From Anaerobacillus alkalidiazotrophicus (lineage in GTDB: Bacteria > Bacillota > Bacilli > Bacillales_H > Anaerobacillaceae), in NCBI RefSeq assembly GCF_001866055.1, contig NZ_MLQS01000001.1:279345-285716 (forward strand): 6,372 nucleotides of DNA. Reading direction: 5' to 3'. The notes beneath the pieces are model-generated. The model did no database searches. It was not told where the DNA came from and worked only from the letters and a program-made list of their open reading frames with translations. The first letter of the stretch is position 1. Each line of letters starts with the position of its first letter. Shown here in pieces: positions 6,142 to 6,372 of this stretch. The position numbers and the translations under genes were made by a program.

Positions 6142-6162
6142 CTAAAAGACTATTCAATTTAG

Positions 6163-6203
6163 AGCGCTAATTGATACGTTATCGAAACTACCTACTTTAT
6201 AAT
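6163..6203 (+). promoter_or_regulatory. Possible promoter and operator of the LacI-family gene
   Basis: A perfect TATAAT (6198-6203) lies downstream of TTGATA (6171-6176), but the 21-bp spacing is longer than usual. Over the -35 is a short palindrome GATA-CGT-TATC (6173-6183), with AGCGCT (6163-6168) just before it. LacI-family operators are commonly palindromes centred on CG, so self-regulation is plausible but unproven. The leader would be about 140 nt. No gene is seen between 6142 and 6348. Confidence 0.3.
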
Positions 6204-6348
6204 AGAGCTTTTTTATAAGTTTGCATTATTACTCTTTATTTATTTTGAAAGAAATACTAAAATAAAATCATATAGGAGACAAAAACAAAACTACTTTCAT
6301 AGAAGTATACAGGTATCCTCTATATATATTTTTACGGAGGTTCAAATT

Positions 6349-6372
6349 ATGGCGGTAACAATCAAAGATATT
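6349..6372 (+). CDS. LacI-family transcriptional regulator, N-terminus only
   Basis: Only eight codons are in the window, MAVTIKDI, but they match the start of the LacI-type helix-turn-helix (V-T-I-K-D-I-A). A clear GGAGG (6336-6340) sits eight bases before the ATG. Such regulators bind DNA as dimers and respond to a sugar or sugar acid. Its place beside a uxaB remnant hints at a hexuronate regulator of the ExuR/KdgR kind, though the ligand cannot be told from this fragment. The gene runs off the right edge. Confidence 0.82.

Noticed and set aside
5936..6145. Plus-strand frame of 69 codons
   Set aside because: It is antisense to the recognisable uxaB fragment and resembles no protein I know.

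Overview
The window is AT-rich DNA with Bacillus-type features: strong GGAGG ribosome sites, compact intrinsic terminators, and proteins that resemble Bacillaceae families. It most likely comes from the chromosome of a Bacillaceae member able to respire nitrite. The species cannot be read from the sequence.

Layout, left to right. Positions 1-420 hold no gene I can support. A strong terminator (421-460) closes a two-gene minus-strand operon, nrfH-nrfA (2446 down to 475). It encodes the membrane tetraheme quinol dehydrogenase NrfH and the pentaheme ammonia-forming nitrite reductase NrfA, here a predicted lipoprotein. All heme motifs and the catalytic residues are present. The operon has a recognisable promoter (2472-2500) and an upstream inverted repeat that could be a regulator site. 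Further right, also on the minus strand, are a six-helix aromatic acid exporter-type (FUSC/ArAE) membrane protein (2718-3728) and an orphan PAS sensor histidine kinase (3808-5076). Each is followed by its own terminator.

Positions 5266-6141 are a gene graveyard. A C-terminal fragment of a siderophore-binding protein (YclQ/FatB type, with an internal stop) and an internal fragment of tagaturonate reductase (UxaB) lie on the same strand. They are separated by a strongly structured element of about 155 bp, and each gene breaks off at an edge of the element. A shorter diverged copy of its first hairpin lies at 2651-2707, beside the exporter gene. The simplest reading is that a dispersed repeat recombined or caused a deletion that joined two unrelated genes. 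At the right edge a plus-strand LacI-family regulator begins (6349). As a neighbour of uxaB it may once have controlled hexuronate catabolism.

Functionally, NrfH takes electrons from menaquinol and passes them to NrfA, which reduces nitrite to ammonium on the outer face of the membrane. The other intact genes show no sequence-based link to this pathway. The least explained item is the structured repeat and the chimeric gene junction around it. I found no clear evidence of a wholly new multi-gene system.
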